From assembly GCA_029856235.1 (NCBI GenBank), contig JAHQWP010000054.1, forward strand, positions 1 to 46,659: DNA of 46,659 bases. The letters run 5' to 3'. The position numbers and the translations under genes were made by a program. The stretch is from Promethearchaeia archaeon (GTDB lineage Archaea; Asgardarchaeota; Lokiarchaeia; Sigyniarchaeales; SOKP01). Each line of letters opens with the position of its first letter. The first letter of the stretch is position 1. The notes beneath the pieces are model-generated. The model was not told the origin of the DNA. It saw only the letters and a program-made list of their open reading frames with translations, and made no database searches. This document shows positions 25,259-32,673 of the stretch, piece after piece.

Positions 25259-25900
25259 ATGGCAAAACTCACTAAACCCGTGAGATTAAAGGTTTTTACA
25301 TCCCAAAGAACGGAAGCAGATGGGAGTAAAATTAGAGCTTGTATGGATTGTGGGCAATTTATGTCACTGCTAAGAATTTATGAAGAAAATTCAAACGGAA
25401 TGTTGACGATAGAAGAACTATCTATAGACAATAATCCTGAATTCGCTAAACGCTACGATATTCAGAGGGTACCAACAATCCTATTTGTTAGTGACGAAGG
25501 TAGAGAATTAATTCGTTATTTAGCAGCTCCACGGGGTGGGGAAATCCAACCCTTTGTACAAGCACTATTTACATTTGCGGGAGCGCCGAATTATTACGAA
25601 GCCACAATAAAGCAAAACCTTGATCGTATTGAACCATCAACTATCAAAGTAATGATAACAGAAACGTGTCCATACTGTCCTAGCGTCGTATCAACGGTCT
25701 CTCAATTTGCGTTAGCATCTGAAGGGAAGATTAGAACCGTAATCATTGATATCATGGCGAATCCAGATATTGGACAATATTATGATGCTTCAGGAGTGCC
25801 TTATACAATTATAAACGATAAGAAGACTTTAGTTGGTATGGTTGGGGCAAACGAAATACTAAGAACGCTTATTGGGGGGAACATTAGAGTTCAGTACTAA
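25259..25900 (+). CDS. Two-domain thioredoxin-fold protein (PDO-like), copy 2
   Basis: Paralogue of copy 1 with C28-M-D-C31 in the first unit and C137-P-Y-C140 in the second. Cis-proline segments (QRVPTIL; SGVPYTI) are conserved. Given coordinates start at the ATG, for 213 residues. The paralogues each extend 13-15 residues further upstream, and here the frame is open back to a stop at 25211, with codons reading ISQDNKYKEIIKKE. A strong GAGGTG (25203-25208) lies before ATA codons at 25214/25217 rather than before the ATG, so the real protein may start at ATA. It is 68 bases downstream of copy 1. It is a likely thiol-disulfide carrier. Confidence 0.87.
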   Translation: MAKLTKPVRLKVFTSQRTEADGSKIRACMDCGQFMSLLRIYEENSNGMLTIEELSIDNNPEFAKRYDIQRVPTILFVSDEGRELIRYLAAPRGGEIQPFVQALFTFAGAPNYYEATIKQNLDRIEPSTIKVMITETCPYCPSVVSTVSQFALASEGKIRTVIIDIMANPDIGQYYDASGVPYTIINDKKTLVGMVGANEILRTLIGGNIRVQY

Positions 25901-26035
25901 TTTAAAATATGTTTTGAAAATCATCTCCAAATAACTAGTTACAAAAACTGTTAGGAAGAATTTTTATTTATTTTACTTTTATACTGAGTAAGAAATTATT
26001 AAGCATTTAGATAGTCTATTGAAGAGGTGAAAAGA

Positions 26036-26680
26036 TTGCCGATATCATATGTTTATAAGAAAATGATTCAAGAGGAGATTGCAAAATTAAATAAGCCAAT
26101 AACTTTAAAGGTCTTTACATCATCGAAAAATCTCCAAGAATCAGTAAAAATGTTGGATGTTTTGGATATCTATCAGAAAGCTTCCAACGGGTTGCTAAAA
26201 ATAGAAGAAAAAAGGCTTGAAACAAATCCAAATCTTGTTAAAAAATATGAAATTCAACATGTACCTGTAATTTTAATGACAAACGATTTAGATCAAGTGG
26301 TAATTCGTTATTTAGCTGTTCCTACGGCTGCAAAAATTCAACCATTTGTACAAGCACTAATGGTACTTACTGGAACTCCTAATTATTACAAGAATGTTAT
26401 AAAGGAGAATTTGAATAAAATTAAACCTACAGTTATAAAAGTATTAATTACTGATTATTGTGCTTATTGCTCTACGATGATATCAATTTGCAGTCAGTTC
26501 GCGTTAGCATCAGAAGGAAAATTGCAAACAGATGTAATTGACATTATGGCTCATCCTGATATTAGTGAACTATATAATGTTACGACTGTTCCAACATTAA
26601 TAATTAATGAAGATAAGAAGCTGATAGGCGATATAACTGCTGAAGAGCTTTTATATGAACTCATCAATAAGACTATATGA
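26036..26680 (+). CDS. Two-domain thioredoxin-fold protein (PDO-like), copy 3, one active site lost
   Basis: Third tandem paralogue. The first unit aligns with its siblings through LKVFTSS..., but the CxxC is gone: the corresponding region reads LQESVKMLDVLDIY with no cysteine. The second unit retains C142-A-Y-C145 with a third cysteine at about C152. Cis-proline segments (HVPVIL; TTVPTLI) remain, so the fold is kept. It probably works as a binding or one-site partner of copies 1 and 2. The start is TTG 26036 behind AGAGGTGA (26023-26030); a GTG at 26027 overlaps that site. The thioredoxin reductase gene follows 47 bases after the stop. Confidence 0.86.
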   Translation: MPISYVYKKMIQEEIAKLNKPITLKVFTSSKNLQESVKMLDVLDIYQKASNGLLKIEEKRLETNPNLVKKYEIQHVPVILMTNDLDQVVIRYLAVPTAAKIQPFVQALMVLTGTPNYYKNVIKENLNKIKPTVIKVLITDYCAYCSTMISICSQFALASEGKLQTDVIDIMAHPDISELYNVTTVPTLIINEDKKLIGDITAEELLYELINKTI

Positions 26681-26727
26681 ATAGAAAAATTAAATTATTA
26701 AATAAAGCATGAATTGAGGATATACGG

Positions 26728-27672
26728 ATGTACAATATAGAAATGGAAGATATTGATCCAGAAAAGACCTACGATCTTATTGTTTTGGGCGGTGGTCCAA
26801 CTGCGATAGCTTGTGCAATCTATGCTGCTCGATTTGCATTAGATGTATTAGTCATAGGTAAAATTTTTGGAGGTTTAATCGCAACAACTCATCTTGTAGA
26901 AAATTATCCAGGAATTACCTCTACAAGTGGTCAAGGTTTGATGGAAATGTTTAAGGATCACATGAATTCCTTGCACATTCCTTACATAACGGACGAAATT
27001 CGAAGTATAGAGAAAACTAGTGATTACTTCATTCTTCACTCGTTTTTTCAAAAGTTTAAAGCAAATAGTGTAGTTATAGCCACAGGATCGGAGAGGAAGA
27101 AGTTAGGTGTCACCGGTGAAGAGGAATTTGCTGGAAAAGGCGTTTCTTATTGTGCTACATGTGACGGCCCATTTTACAAAGATAAAACCGTATGTGTGAT
27201 TGGTGGAAGTGATTCTGCTGCAAAGGAAGCGTTATTTTTATCTCAAAATGTAAAAAAAGTGTATATCATATATCGAGGAGAAGAAATACGTGCCGAACCT
27301 ATAAATAAAAAAAGAGTAAAGGCAAATCAAAAAATTGAGATCATTTATAGAACCAATATCGTAGAGATTAAAGGGGATAATACTGTTAGGGCAGTTATTT
27401 TCGATAATGGCACAGAATTTGAAATAGATGGTGTTTTTATTGAAGTAGGGTCTAATCCTAACTCAGATCTAGCAAAACACATAGGTATAAAAACAAATGA
27501 TAAAGATGAAATTATTACTAATAGAAAGTCAGAAACAAACGTACCTGGAGTATTCGCGGCAGGCGACGTTGCGGACGCACCATTTAAACAGGCTATAACT
27601 GGGGTAGCAGAAGGGGTAATTGCAGCTTATTCCGCCTTCGATTATGTTAAAAAGATGAATATTGAATATTAG
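26728..27672 (+). CDS. trxB: Thioredoxin reductase-like flavoprotein
   Basis: FAD-dependent thioredoxin reductase fold, 314 residues. GGGPTA at 21-26 (FAD), the redox disulfide C142-A-T-C145 followed by D146, GGSDSAA at 159-165 (nucleotide) and FAAGDV near residue 280 are all in place. The segment that binds the NADPH 2'-phosphate in bacterial enzymes (HRRxxxR) reads Y-R-G-E-E-I-R here, so one of its basic residues is missing; the donor could be NADH or another carrier. GAGGA precedes the ATG. It directly follows the three PDO-like genes, which are its likely substrates, as in other archaea. Confidence 0.92.
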   Translation: MYNIEMEDIDPEKTYDLIVLGGGPTAIACAIYAARFALDVLVIGKIFGGLIATTHLVENYPGITSTSGQGLMEMFKDHMNSLHIPYITDEIRSIEKTSDYFILHSFFQKFKANSVVIATGSERKKLGVTGEEEFAGKGVSYCATCDGPFYKDKTVCVIGGSDSAAKEALFLSQNVKKVYIIYRGEEIRAEPINKKRVKANQKIEIIYRTNIVEIKGDNTVRAVIFDNGTEFEIDGVFIEVGSNPNSDLAKHIGIKTNDKDEIITNRKSETNVPGVFAAGDVADAPFKQAITGVAEGVIAAYSAFDYVKKMNIEY

Positions 27673-27750
27673 ATCATTCAGATTCTACTAAATTTTTAAA
27701 ACAAAGAAATTTAATTTTTATTAAAAAAAGCAAATAATTGGGAAAATATT

Positions 27751-28053
27751 ATGGAAGAAGAAAAACCAATTCCTCAAATAGTAAGAATGGATCAAGTCTT
27801 TGCAGTCGGAGGAACTTACGAGGATCCTTCAGAATTTACCCGTAAAGTTAACAAAAATCTAATGATTTTGCGACAAAGTGACAAGAATTGTAAGGTAAAA
27901 GATATAAAATTTAGTACCTTTTCCGATCCTAGATATTCCATGGCAGGTCCTATTTTGCTAGCTTTTATTATCGCAGAAGTTGATGTGGATATTACTCCAG
28001 AACCTGAGGACCTTGGTAAGAAGCGAAAAAAGAAAAAGAAAAAGAGAAATTGA
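27751..28053 (+). CDS. Small protein with lysine-rich tail, unknown
   Basis: Not recognised. The first 85 residues form a compact mixed region (IPQIVRMDQVFAVGG; GPILLAFIIAEVDVDI), and the last 12 are almost all basic (KKRKKKKKKRN). A basic tail like this often binds nucleic acid or acidic phospholipid, but no domain supports it. The gene follows the thioredoxin reductase gene on the same strand with a 78-base gap, so a link to the redox genes is possible but unproven. No ribosome-binding site is visible. Confidence 0.65.
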   Translation: MEEEKPIPQIVRMDQVFAVGGTYEDPSEFTRKVNKNLMILRQSDKNCKVKDIKFSTFSDPRYSMAGPILLAFIIAEVDVDITPEPEDLGKKRKKKKKKRN

Positions 28054-28083
28054 ACTTCTTAATCCATTAAAAATCATCCTTCC

Positions 28084-28752
28084 TTAAAACTCTGCTAATG
28101 GTAGTGTACCATTGTAATAAATCGTTTTACCATCAAAACTGAGTTGTACTACATTTATTTTTATTTTTTCCTTTCTTGCTTCAGATAATTTCATTGAAAA
28201 TTTAGGATCAGTTTCGAAGTTAGGTTTAAATTTAGAAGCTTTACGAAATACCAAAAATAAAAGCATTCCATTGTTATCAATAATTTCTTGTACATGTCGG
28301 GTTCCACGCTCAGTAGGTGCATCAGGAAATAACGCTATATCCCCATTTACAAGGGTTACTCCCTTTACTTCTAATGGTACGCCATCTAATACGAAATCTA
28401 TGCGACTTTTACCAATCTTCACTTCTTTTCTTATTTCTTTTGCCTTCGCAGTTGCGGGGAGGTAAGGAAAAACCATAAAAGCAATTTTAGAATGAATTGC
28501 TGTATCAATAAGAATCCATTCTTCTCCTTTTTTAACGGCTTTAACATAATAATCAAGTTTTCCACGAGAATCAGTGAATAAAACTTCACTTCCCTTTATT
28601 AATAACTCCGTTAACCTACCTGGATCGTGAATATGAGCAGATTTTACTTCTTGCTTATACTTGATCTCACTTACAAATCGATTAGGGCGAGTTAAAAAAA
28701 CTCCTTTTTTTAGGTTAGGGATTTCAAATAGAGGTACCTTATTGTTATGCAT
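28084..28752 (-). CDS. sfsA: SfsA-family protein
   Basis: SfsA is a widely conserved protein named in E. coli for stimulating maltose fermentation and thought to bind DNA or act as a nuclease. The diagnostic core VPLEVKGVTLVNG, followed by ALFPDAPTERGTRHVQEI (about residues 130-165), is intact, with the acidic/Lys set (D, E, K) of a restriction-like nuclease fold. The usual size is about 230 residues. I chose the ATG at 28752 (222 aa); a TTG at 28767 is in frame. The gene sits alone on the minus strand between a basic small protein and the ferredoxin. Its role in archaea is unknown. Confidence 0.9.
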   Translation of the reverse strand: MHNNKVPLFEIPNLKKGVFLTRPNRFVSEIKYKQEVKSAHIHDPGRLTELLIKGSEVLFTDSRGKLDYYVKAVKKGEEWILIDTAIHSKIAFMVFPYLPATAKAKEIRKEVKIGKSRIDFVLDGVPLEVKGVTLVNGDIALFPDAPTERGTRHVQEIIDNNGMLLFLVFRKASKFKPNFETDPKFSMKLSEARKEKIKINVVQLSFDGKTIYYNGTLPLAEF

Positions 28753-28870
28753 TTTAAAACAACTCAAAAGAGGATGTATTCAATTATTGTTATTTTAATT
28801 TGGTTTAAATAAATATCATTATATAATATAAACTATAGAGATAAATGGAGTTTCATTTTAAACTAATATA

Positions 28871-29110
28871 ATGAGTGATGCACCCGATAAGAGCAAAATT
28901 GTGAGTTGGAAGTTCCACCATGTGGATCATAATAAATGTAAAAGATGCGAAGCTTTTTCGTGTGAAGATGCTTGCTTTCGAGGAATTTACGAAGTTTTAA
29001 ATAAAGATACTGAACCTATGTGCGTTGTTGTAGAAGAACGAGAAGATCATTGTGTTAAATGTCATATGTGTACAACTGCATGCAAATTAAGAGCTATAAC
29101 TATTGATTGA
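28871..29110 (+). CDS. Dicluster 4Fe-4S ferredoxin
   Basis: A 79-residue iron-sulfur protein. The first motif is C23-x2-C26-x4-C31-x3-C35 and the second C61-x2-C64-x2-C67-x3-C71, giving eight cysteines for two clusters, plus an extra C51. The usual proline after the last cysteine of each motif is absent (CFRGIY and CKLRAI). It may be a subunit or carrier feeding the FTR catalytic subunit at 19191 or the CCG proteins; that link is inferred from shared strand and neighbourhood. There is no ribosome-binding site, and an AT-rich promoter-like stretch lies upstream. Confidence 0.86.
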   Translation: MSDAPDKSKIVSWKFHHVDHNKCKRCEAFSCEDACFRGIYEVLNKDTEPMCVVVEEREDHCVKCHMCTTACKLRAITID

Positions 29111-29276
29111 GTTTAAAACGAGAATTTAAATTTCATAAGTTAAGCGAATTCCTTTTAAATTGGAATTTTGAATTAGTTGATGTAGTTTTTTTCATAATTT
29201 ATAAAATATAAGTATACTTTTAATTTGTAAAACTATTATCTAAATATAGAATTAAAATTTTTAAGGGTAAATAGAT

Positions 29277-29828
29277 ATGATTTCAGACAAATTAAAGCTT
29301 GATGATATTGATCGCAGAATAATTACATTAGTACAAGACGATCCAAACTTGACTCACACTGAAATTGCATTAAAAATTAATAGATCTCAACCGACTGTTG
29401 GGATGAGAATAAAAAAGCTTGAAAAAGAAGGAATCCTTCAATTCCAACCGGGGATTAATTTTCGGAAGGTAGAATTATATCTAGCCACTGTGGAATTGAA
29501 TACTAAACGACCAAACGAAGTTCTCGAAATGGCAAAGTTTTGTCCTTTCATGTTGAACGCATTCCGATTAAGCGGCGCCCACAATATTATGATACTGCTG
29601 GTAAGTTCTAAACTAGATAAGCTAGATAATATTGTAAATTACCACTTTAGGAGCGACCCTGACGTTCAATATGTCTCCATGAACATGGTAACAGAGATTG
29701 CTAAGGATTTCATAATGCCTGTCGATTTCGATAGTGAAGAACATAATCCAACGATAGAAGCAGGATGCGGTGAGAAATGTAAATTTAAAATGGCACAATT
29801 AAAAGGATTAGTAAAAAATATAGAATAA
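29277..29828 (+). CDS. Lrp/AsnC-family regulator with CGxxC tail, copy 1
   Basis: Archaeal feast/famine-type transcription regulator. The N-terminal helix-turn-helix covers about residues 8-55 (DIDRRIITLVQDD; INRSQPTVGMRIKKLE). The effector domain follows to about residue 150. A C-terminal tail not typical of Lrp carries C164-G-E-K-C168, and the region could bind a metal or act as a thiol switch. AGGGT precedes the ATG. It converges with the paralogue at 29840, whose tail has the same CGxxC pattern. It may control the redox genes upstream, including the ferredoxin, but no operator was identified. Confidence 0.9.
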   Translation: MISDKLKLDDIDRRIITLVQDDPNLTHTEIALKINRSQPTVGMRIKKLEKEGILQFQPGINFRKVELYLATVELNTKRPNEVLEMAKFCPFMLNAFRLSGAHNIMILLVSSKLDKLDNIVNYHFRSDPDVQYVSMNMVTEIAKDFIMPVDFDSEEHNPTIEAGCGEKCKFKMAQLKGLVKNIE

Positions 29829-29839
29829 ACCTTCTATTT

Positions 29840-30409
29840 TTAGTCTTCCTCTTCAGCAGAATCAAATTTGTATTTTGGAAGATTAACATTCAAATTACAA
29901 TCAGGTCCGCAATTTTCCGAATGCAAGTCAAACTTCTCTATTTGAAAATCAATTGGAACTACAAAATCATGAACTGAATCAATTAGGATATTAGTTTTTA
30001 CATTAATAACATTTGGATCTTTCCTAAAGCATAAATCGACTAATTTTTCGATGGTTTGAAGATCGGAAGCTGCAATAAAGCATAATAAATTAAATTCACC
30101 AGAGATCTTAAACGCGTGATTGACAAAAGGGCACTGTTTTATTTTATTGATTACAATTTCCACATCCTTGGTAGAGACGAAAACTATGGCCACCTTAATG
30201 TCAACTTTCTTAATATTAAACCCTACCTGCTTGGTGAGTAAATTTTTTCGCTCTAATTTAATAATCCGAGCCCCTACAGCGGGCTGAGACTTCTCAATCT
30301 CTCGCGCAATTTTGGAATGAGTCACATCTGCGTCTTTCTCGAGCATCTCAATTATCTTGTAATCATCCTCGTCAATACCCAATATTTCCTTAAAAGTTTT
30401 TTTTATCAT
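29840..30409 (-). CDS. Lrp/AsnC-family regulator with CGxxC tail, copy 2
   Basis: Paralogue of the regulator at 29277, in convergent arrangement with only 11 bases between the two stops. It shows the same helix-turn-helix core (DYKIIEMLEKDADVTHSKIA; EKSQPAVGARIIKLE) and an effector domain. Its tail carries C167-G-P-D-C171 and then an acidic end. The pairing and the shared unusual tail suggest the two proteins arose by duplication and sense a related signal. The ligand is not known. The 189-residue length exceeds a typical archaeal Lrp (about 150) because of the tail. Confidence 0.88.
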   Translation of the reverse strand: MIKKTFKEILGIDEDDYKIIEMLEKDADVTHSKIAREIEKSQPAVGARIIKLERKNLLTKQVGFNIKKVDIKVAIVFVSTKDVEIVINKIKQCPFVNHAFKISGEFNLLCFIAASDLQTIEKLVDLCFRKDPNVINVKTNILIDSVHDFVVPIDFQIEKFDLHSENCGPDCNLNVNLPKYKFDSAEEED

Positions 30410-30591
30410 AGTCTTTTTCCTCTTCTACCTAGAGAAGCTATTAATTAATTAATTTGATTTTAATAAAATAAAAATTTTTAAAATTTTAACTTAAAAATTA
30501 TGAATAGTTATAATCAAGTCATTTTATTTTATAAATTATTTTGCTATTTTTACTTCTATTTTAATTTAGAAAAAACATTTGAAATATTTAC

Positions 30592-31554
30592 TTACATTAA
30601 AGATGTAATGATACTTATTGTAAAAATGATCACAGTAAAACCAATGAATCCAACTAGAAAATAAATAGGTTGACCTTTTTCTTTTTCAGGAATTACTTCT
30701 CTCACAATTGTGTAGAGAATTACTCCCGAAACAAAAGAAAAAAATATATAGAACAACTCCGTATATTCAAAATACATTAAATCTAAAAATAATCCAATTA
30801 ATACTCCTAAGAAATTTGAAAGAGCTAGAATATATTTACGAGTCTTATTCTCAGTAATATCGTATGTGTCATAGATTTCTAGATCAGTAAATATGATATG
30901 ACTTTCAGATCTGTTTGTTATAATTGCTCTGAACCAAGCAAACAGAAAAAATAATATCCCTGCAATTATATCAAAAGCTAACAAACCCACTACAATAATC
31001 CCTACGAGAAGATGATATGAGAAATTAGTAAAAAAGCGCAGATTGCTTAAATCTTCGTTGATGTGTGTTTGAATCTTAAACTTATAACGATTTATTTCCT
31101 CTTTGAACTCTCCACCTTGTTTGTGTAAATCTGTTATTGTTAGAGTTATATCTTTCAGAGCCATGTCGTCTAAATCTTCTTTTTCTAATTCTTTTGTTAA
31201 TATATTCTCGATATTTTCTTCAACTCTCTGCAGAGTTTGTTCTTTTTTGATTAATTTACGCATTCGCTTTTGCGATTTAGATTCTACCTTTTGTAAAATT
31301 AATTTTTCAGAAAGGTGGACAAATACAAAACCAATTAACACAAATAAGTACTCAAAAAATGTAAGTTCAAATGGGAGCACGGGAATATTGTCGGCAATTT
31401 CTGGGAGAAGAACTAAGAAAAAATAAGAGATAGATATTCCCGCTATTAGAGAAACATTGAGTTTAGGATGTGTTCTTTGATAAAAATCGACTATGAAAAA
31501 AAGTACACTAAATATTAATGAAATGACAGCTATAATTGTAAAACTAATTGACAT
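30592..31554 (-). CDS. Polytopic membrane protein with long cytoplasmic helical insert, possibly ZIP-like
   Basis: A 320-residue integral membrane protein. Three hydrophobic segments cover about residues 1-85; a charged helical stretch follows at about 85-165 with many Glu/Lys (predicted coiled coil); then come about four or five more segments. A late stretch, VILYTIVREVIPE, resembles the ZIP metal transporter segment GxxLYxxxxxxxPE, and SYHLLVG resembles a ZIP helix with one His. The metal-binding HNxxDG and HExPHE signatures are absent, so transport function is doubtful. Other identities are equally open. No operon partner is visible. Confidence 0.55.
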   Translation of the reverse strand: MSISFTIIAVISLIFSVLFFIVDFYQRTHPKLNVSLIAGISISYFFLVLLPEIADNIPVLPFELTFFEYLFVLIGFVFVHLSEKLILQKVESKSQKRMRKLIKKEQTLQRVEENIENILTKELEKEDLDDMALKDITLTITDLHKQGGEFKEEINRYKFKIQTHINEDLSNLRFFTNFSYHLLVGIIVVGLLAFDIIAGILFFLFAWFRAIITNRSESHIIFTDLEIYDTYDITENKTRKYILALSNFLGVLIGLFLDLMYFEYTELFYIFFSFVSGVILYTIVREVIPEKEKGQPIYFLVGFIGFTVIIFTISIITSLM

Positions 31555-31644
31555 TAAATATTTGAATGCGATTTTAATTTAAAAGGTTTTTAATATTATA
31601 TTGGAGTTAATAATACGCACTTCACGAACCAAAGAACGAAAATC

Positions 31645-31656
31645 ATAAATATTTAA
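31645..31656 (+). promoter_or_regulatory. TATA-like element upstream of dtdA
   Basis: ATAAATATTTAA, followed by a GG pair, lies about 25-30 bases before the leader ATG at 31680. That is the spacing expected between an archaeal TATA box and a leaderless start. No run of start codons interferes. Confidence 0.4.
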
Positions 31657-31679
31657 GGTATTTTTCCTTGAATTTTATA

Positions 31680-31727
31680 ATGACAAAATTAATTATTTCT
31701 ACGATTTCTTACAGAGGCGATTCTTAA
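31680..31727 (+). CDS. 15-codon leader ORF before dtdA
   Basis: An ATG-initiated frame of 15 codons (MTKLIISTISYRGDS, then TAA) lies just downstream of a TATA-like element and is probably leaderless. Its stop shares its last A with an ATA codon in the dtdA frame (sequence TAATA), an overlap typical of translational coupling. Its first residues, MTKLIIST, oddly resemble the usual N terminus of DtdA proteins. It could be a regulatory leader peptide, or the front of DtdA joined by a frameshift, or chance. The frame is real; its expression is inferred. Confidence 0.35.
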   Translation: MTKLIISTISYRGDS

Positions 31728-32638
31728 TACAATTCTTCATTATCACTTCGAAAGAAGATAAAGCCTCAATGAATATGCGAGATGTTTTTTTAAATTCTAA
31801 ATCTTTTTCTTTTCTAAAGACTGACGCTGTATGGCAAGAAAATCCTATATTTAGTTTAGAGAAATCATCCTTTAAAGGAAAATACGATAATTTACTTAAC
31901 GAAAATCAAATTTTTTTAGGTTTGACAAACAAACCCCTAATTTTCCTCGAAAATCTAAAGGTAGGTGGAACTAATCTTGCACCCGAGTTAATAATTTTCG
32001 CCAGTAGGCATACATCTATTACTGCTCGCCCTGCATTTTTAGTTCATTCAACTGGAAATTGGAGCAACAATACGGATTATGGTGGGAAGCCATATCATTT
32101 ATCCAAAACAAGTGCGCTACTATCTAAGGCAGGTATTAAATCATTAAGAGAACAAATCGAAAGATTCAATATTCCTGATTTTTCTTTAGATATGGAGGTA
32201 ACTCATCATGGACCAACCAATTTAGATATCCCTTTAATATTTATGGAATTAGGGAGTAGTAAACAGGAATGGGTAATTAAGGAGGCAGGTGAACTTGTTG
32301 CAAATGCAATTGTTAACACAGTTTTCAATTATCTGGGTTTTAAAGAAGAAAAAACTCAACAAGTTGGTTTAGGATTCGGTGGTACTCACTATGCCCCTAA
32401 TTTTTTTAGGTTAATCACTAATACAAACATCGCACTTTCATTTATCTGCCCAAAATATTACATCCAAGAATTAAACGAGAACTTCATCAAAATGATGATC
32501 AATAATACAATGGAAGAAATTGATTACTTCATAATAGATTGGAAGGGAACTAATTCTGAAGACAAAAAACACTTGATTCCCTTACTTGAAAAATTCAACA
32601 TTCCAGTTAGAAAAACAAGAAGCTTTACAACACATTAA
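31727..32638 (+). CDS. dtdA: D-aminoacyl-tRNA deacylase, archaeal type (start probably ATA)
   Basis: Hydrolyses D-amino acids from mischarged tRNA. Family landmarks are the FASRHTSI segment, HSTGNWS, EVTHHGPTNLDIP and GFGGTHYAPNF with its conserved His residues, and a C-terminal IIDWKG. The first ATG is at 31769, but the codons before it read FFIITSKEDKAS, matching the conserved N-terminal strand and DKAS of the family (for example, archaeal MKVIMTTKVDKASMN). No ATG, GTG or TTG lies in frame from the stop at 31646 to 31769. AGAGGCGA at 31713-31720 precedes ATA at 31727, giving 303 aa. The enzyme identity is secure; the ATA start is inferred. Confidence 0.9.
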   Translation: MQFFIITSKEDKASMNMRDVFLNSKSFSFLKTDAVWQENPIFSLEKSSFKGKYDNLLNENQIFLGLTNKPLIFLENLKVGGTNLAPELIIFASRHTSITARPAFLVHSTGNWSNNTDYGGKPYHLSKTSALLSKAGIKSLREQIERFNIPDFSLDMEVTHHGPTNLDIPLIFMELGSSKQEWVIKEAGELVANAIVNTVFNYLGFKEEKTQQVGLGFGGTHYAPNFFRLITNTNIALSFICPKYYIQELNENFIKMMINNTMEEIDYFIIDWKGTNSEDKKHLIPLLEKFNIPVRKTRSFTTH

Positions 32639-32673
32639 AAATGAGTAGGTCTTTTGGGGTATAAATATTATAC

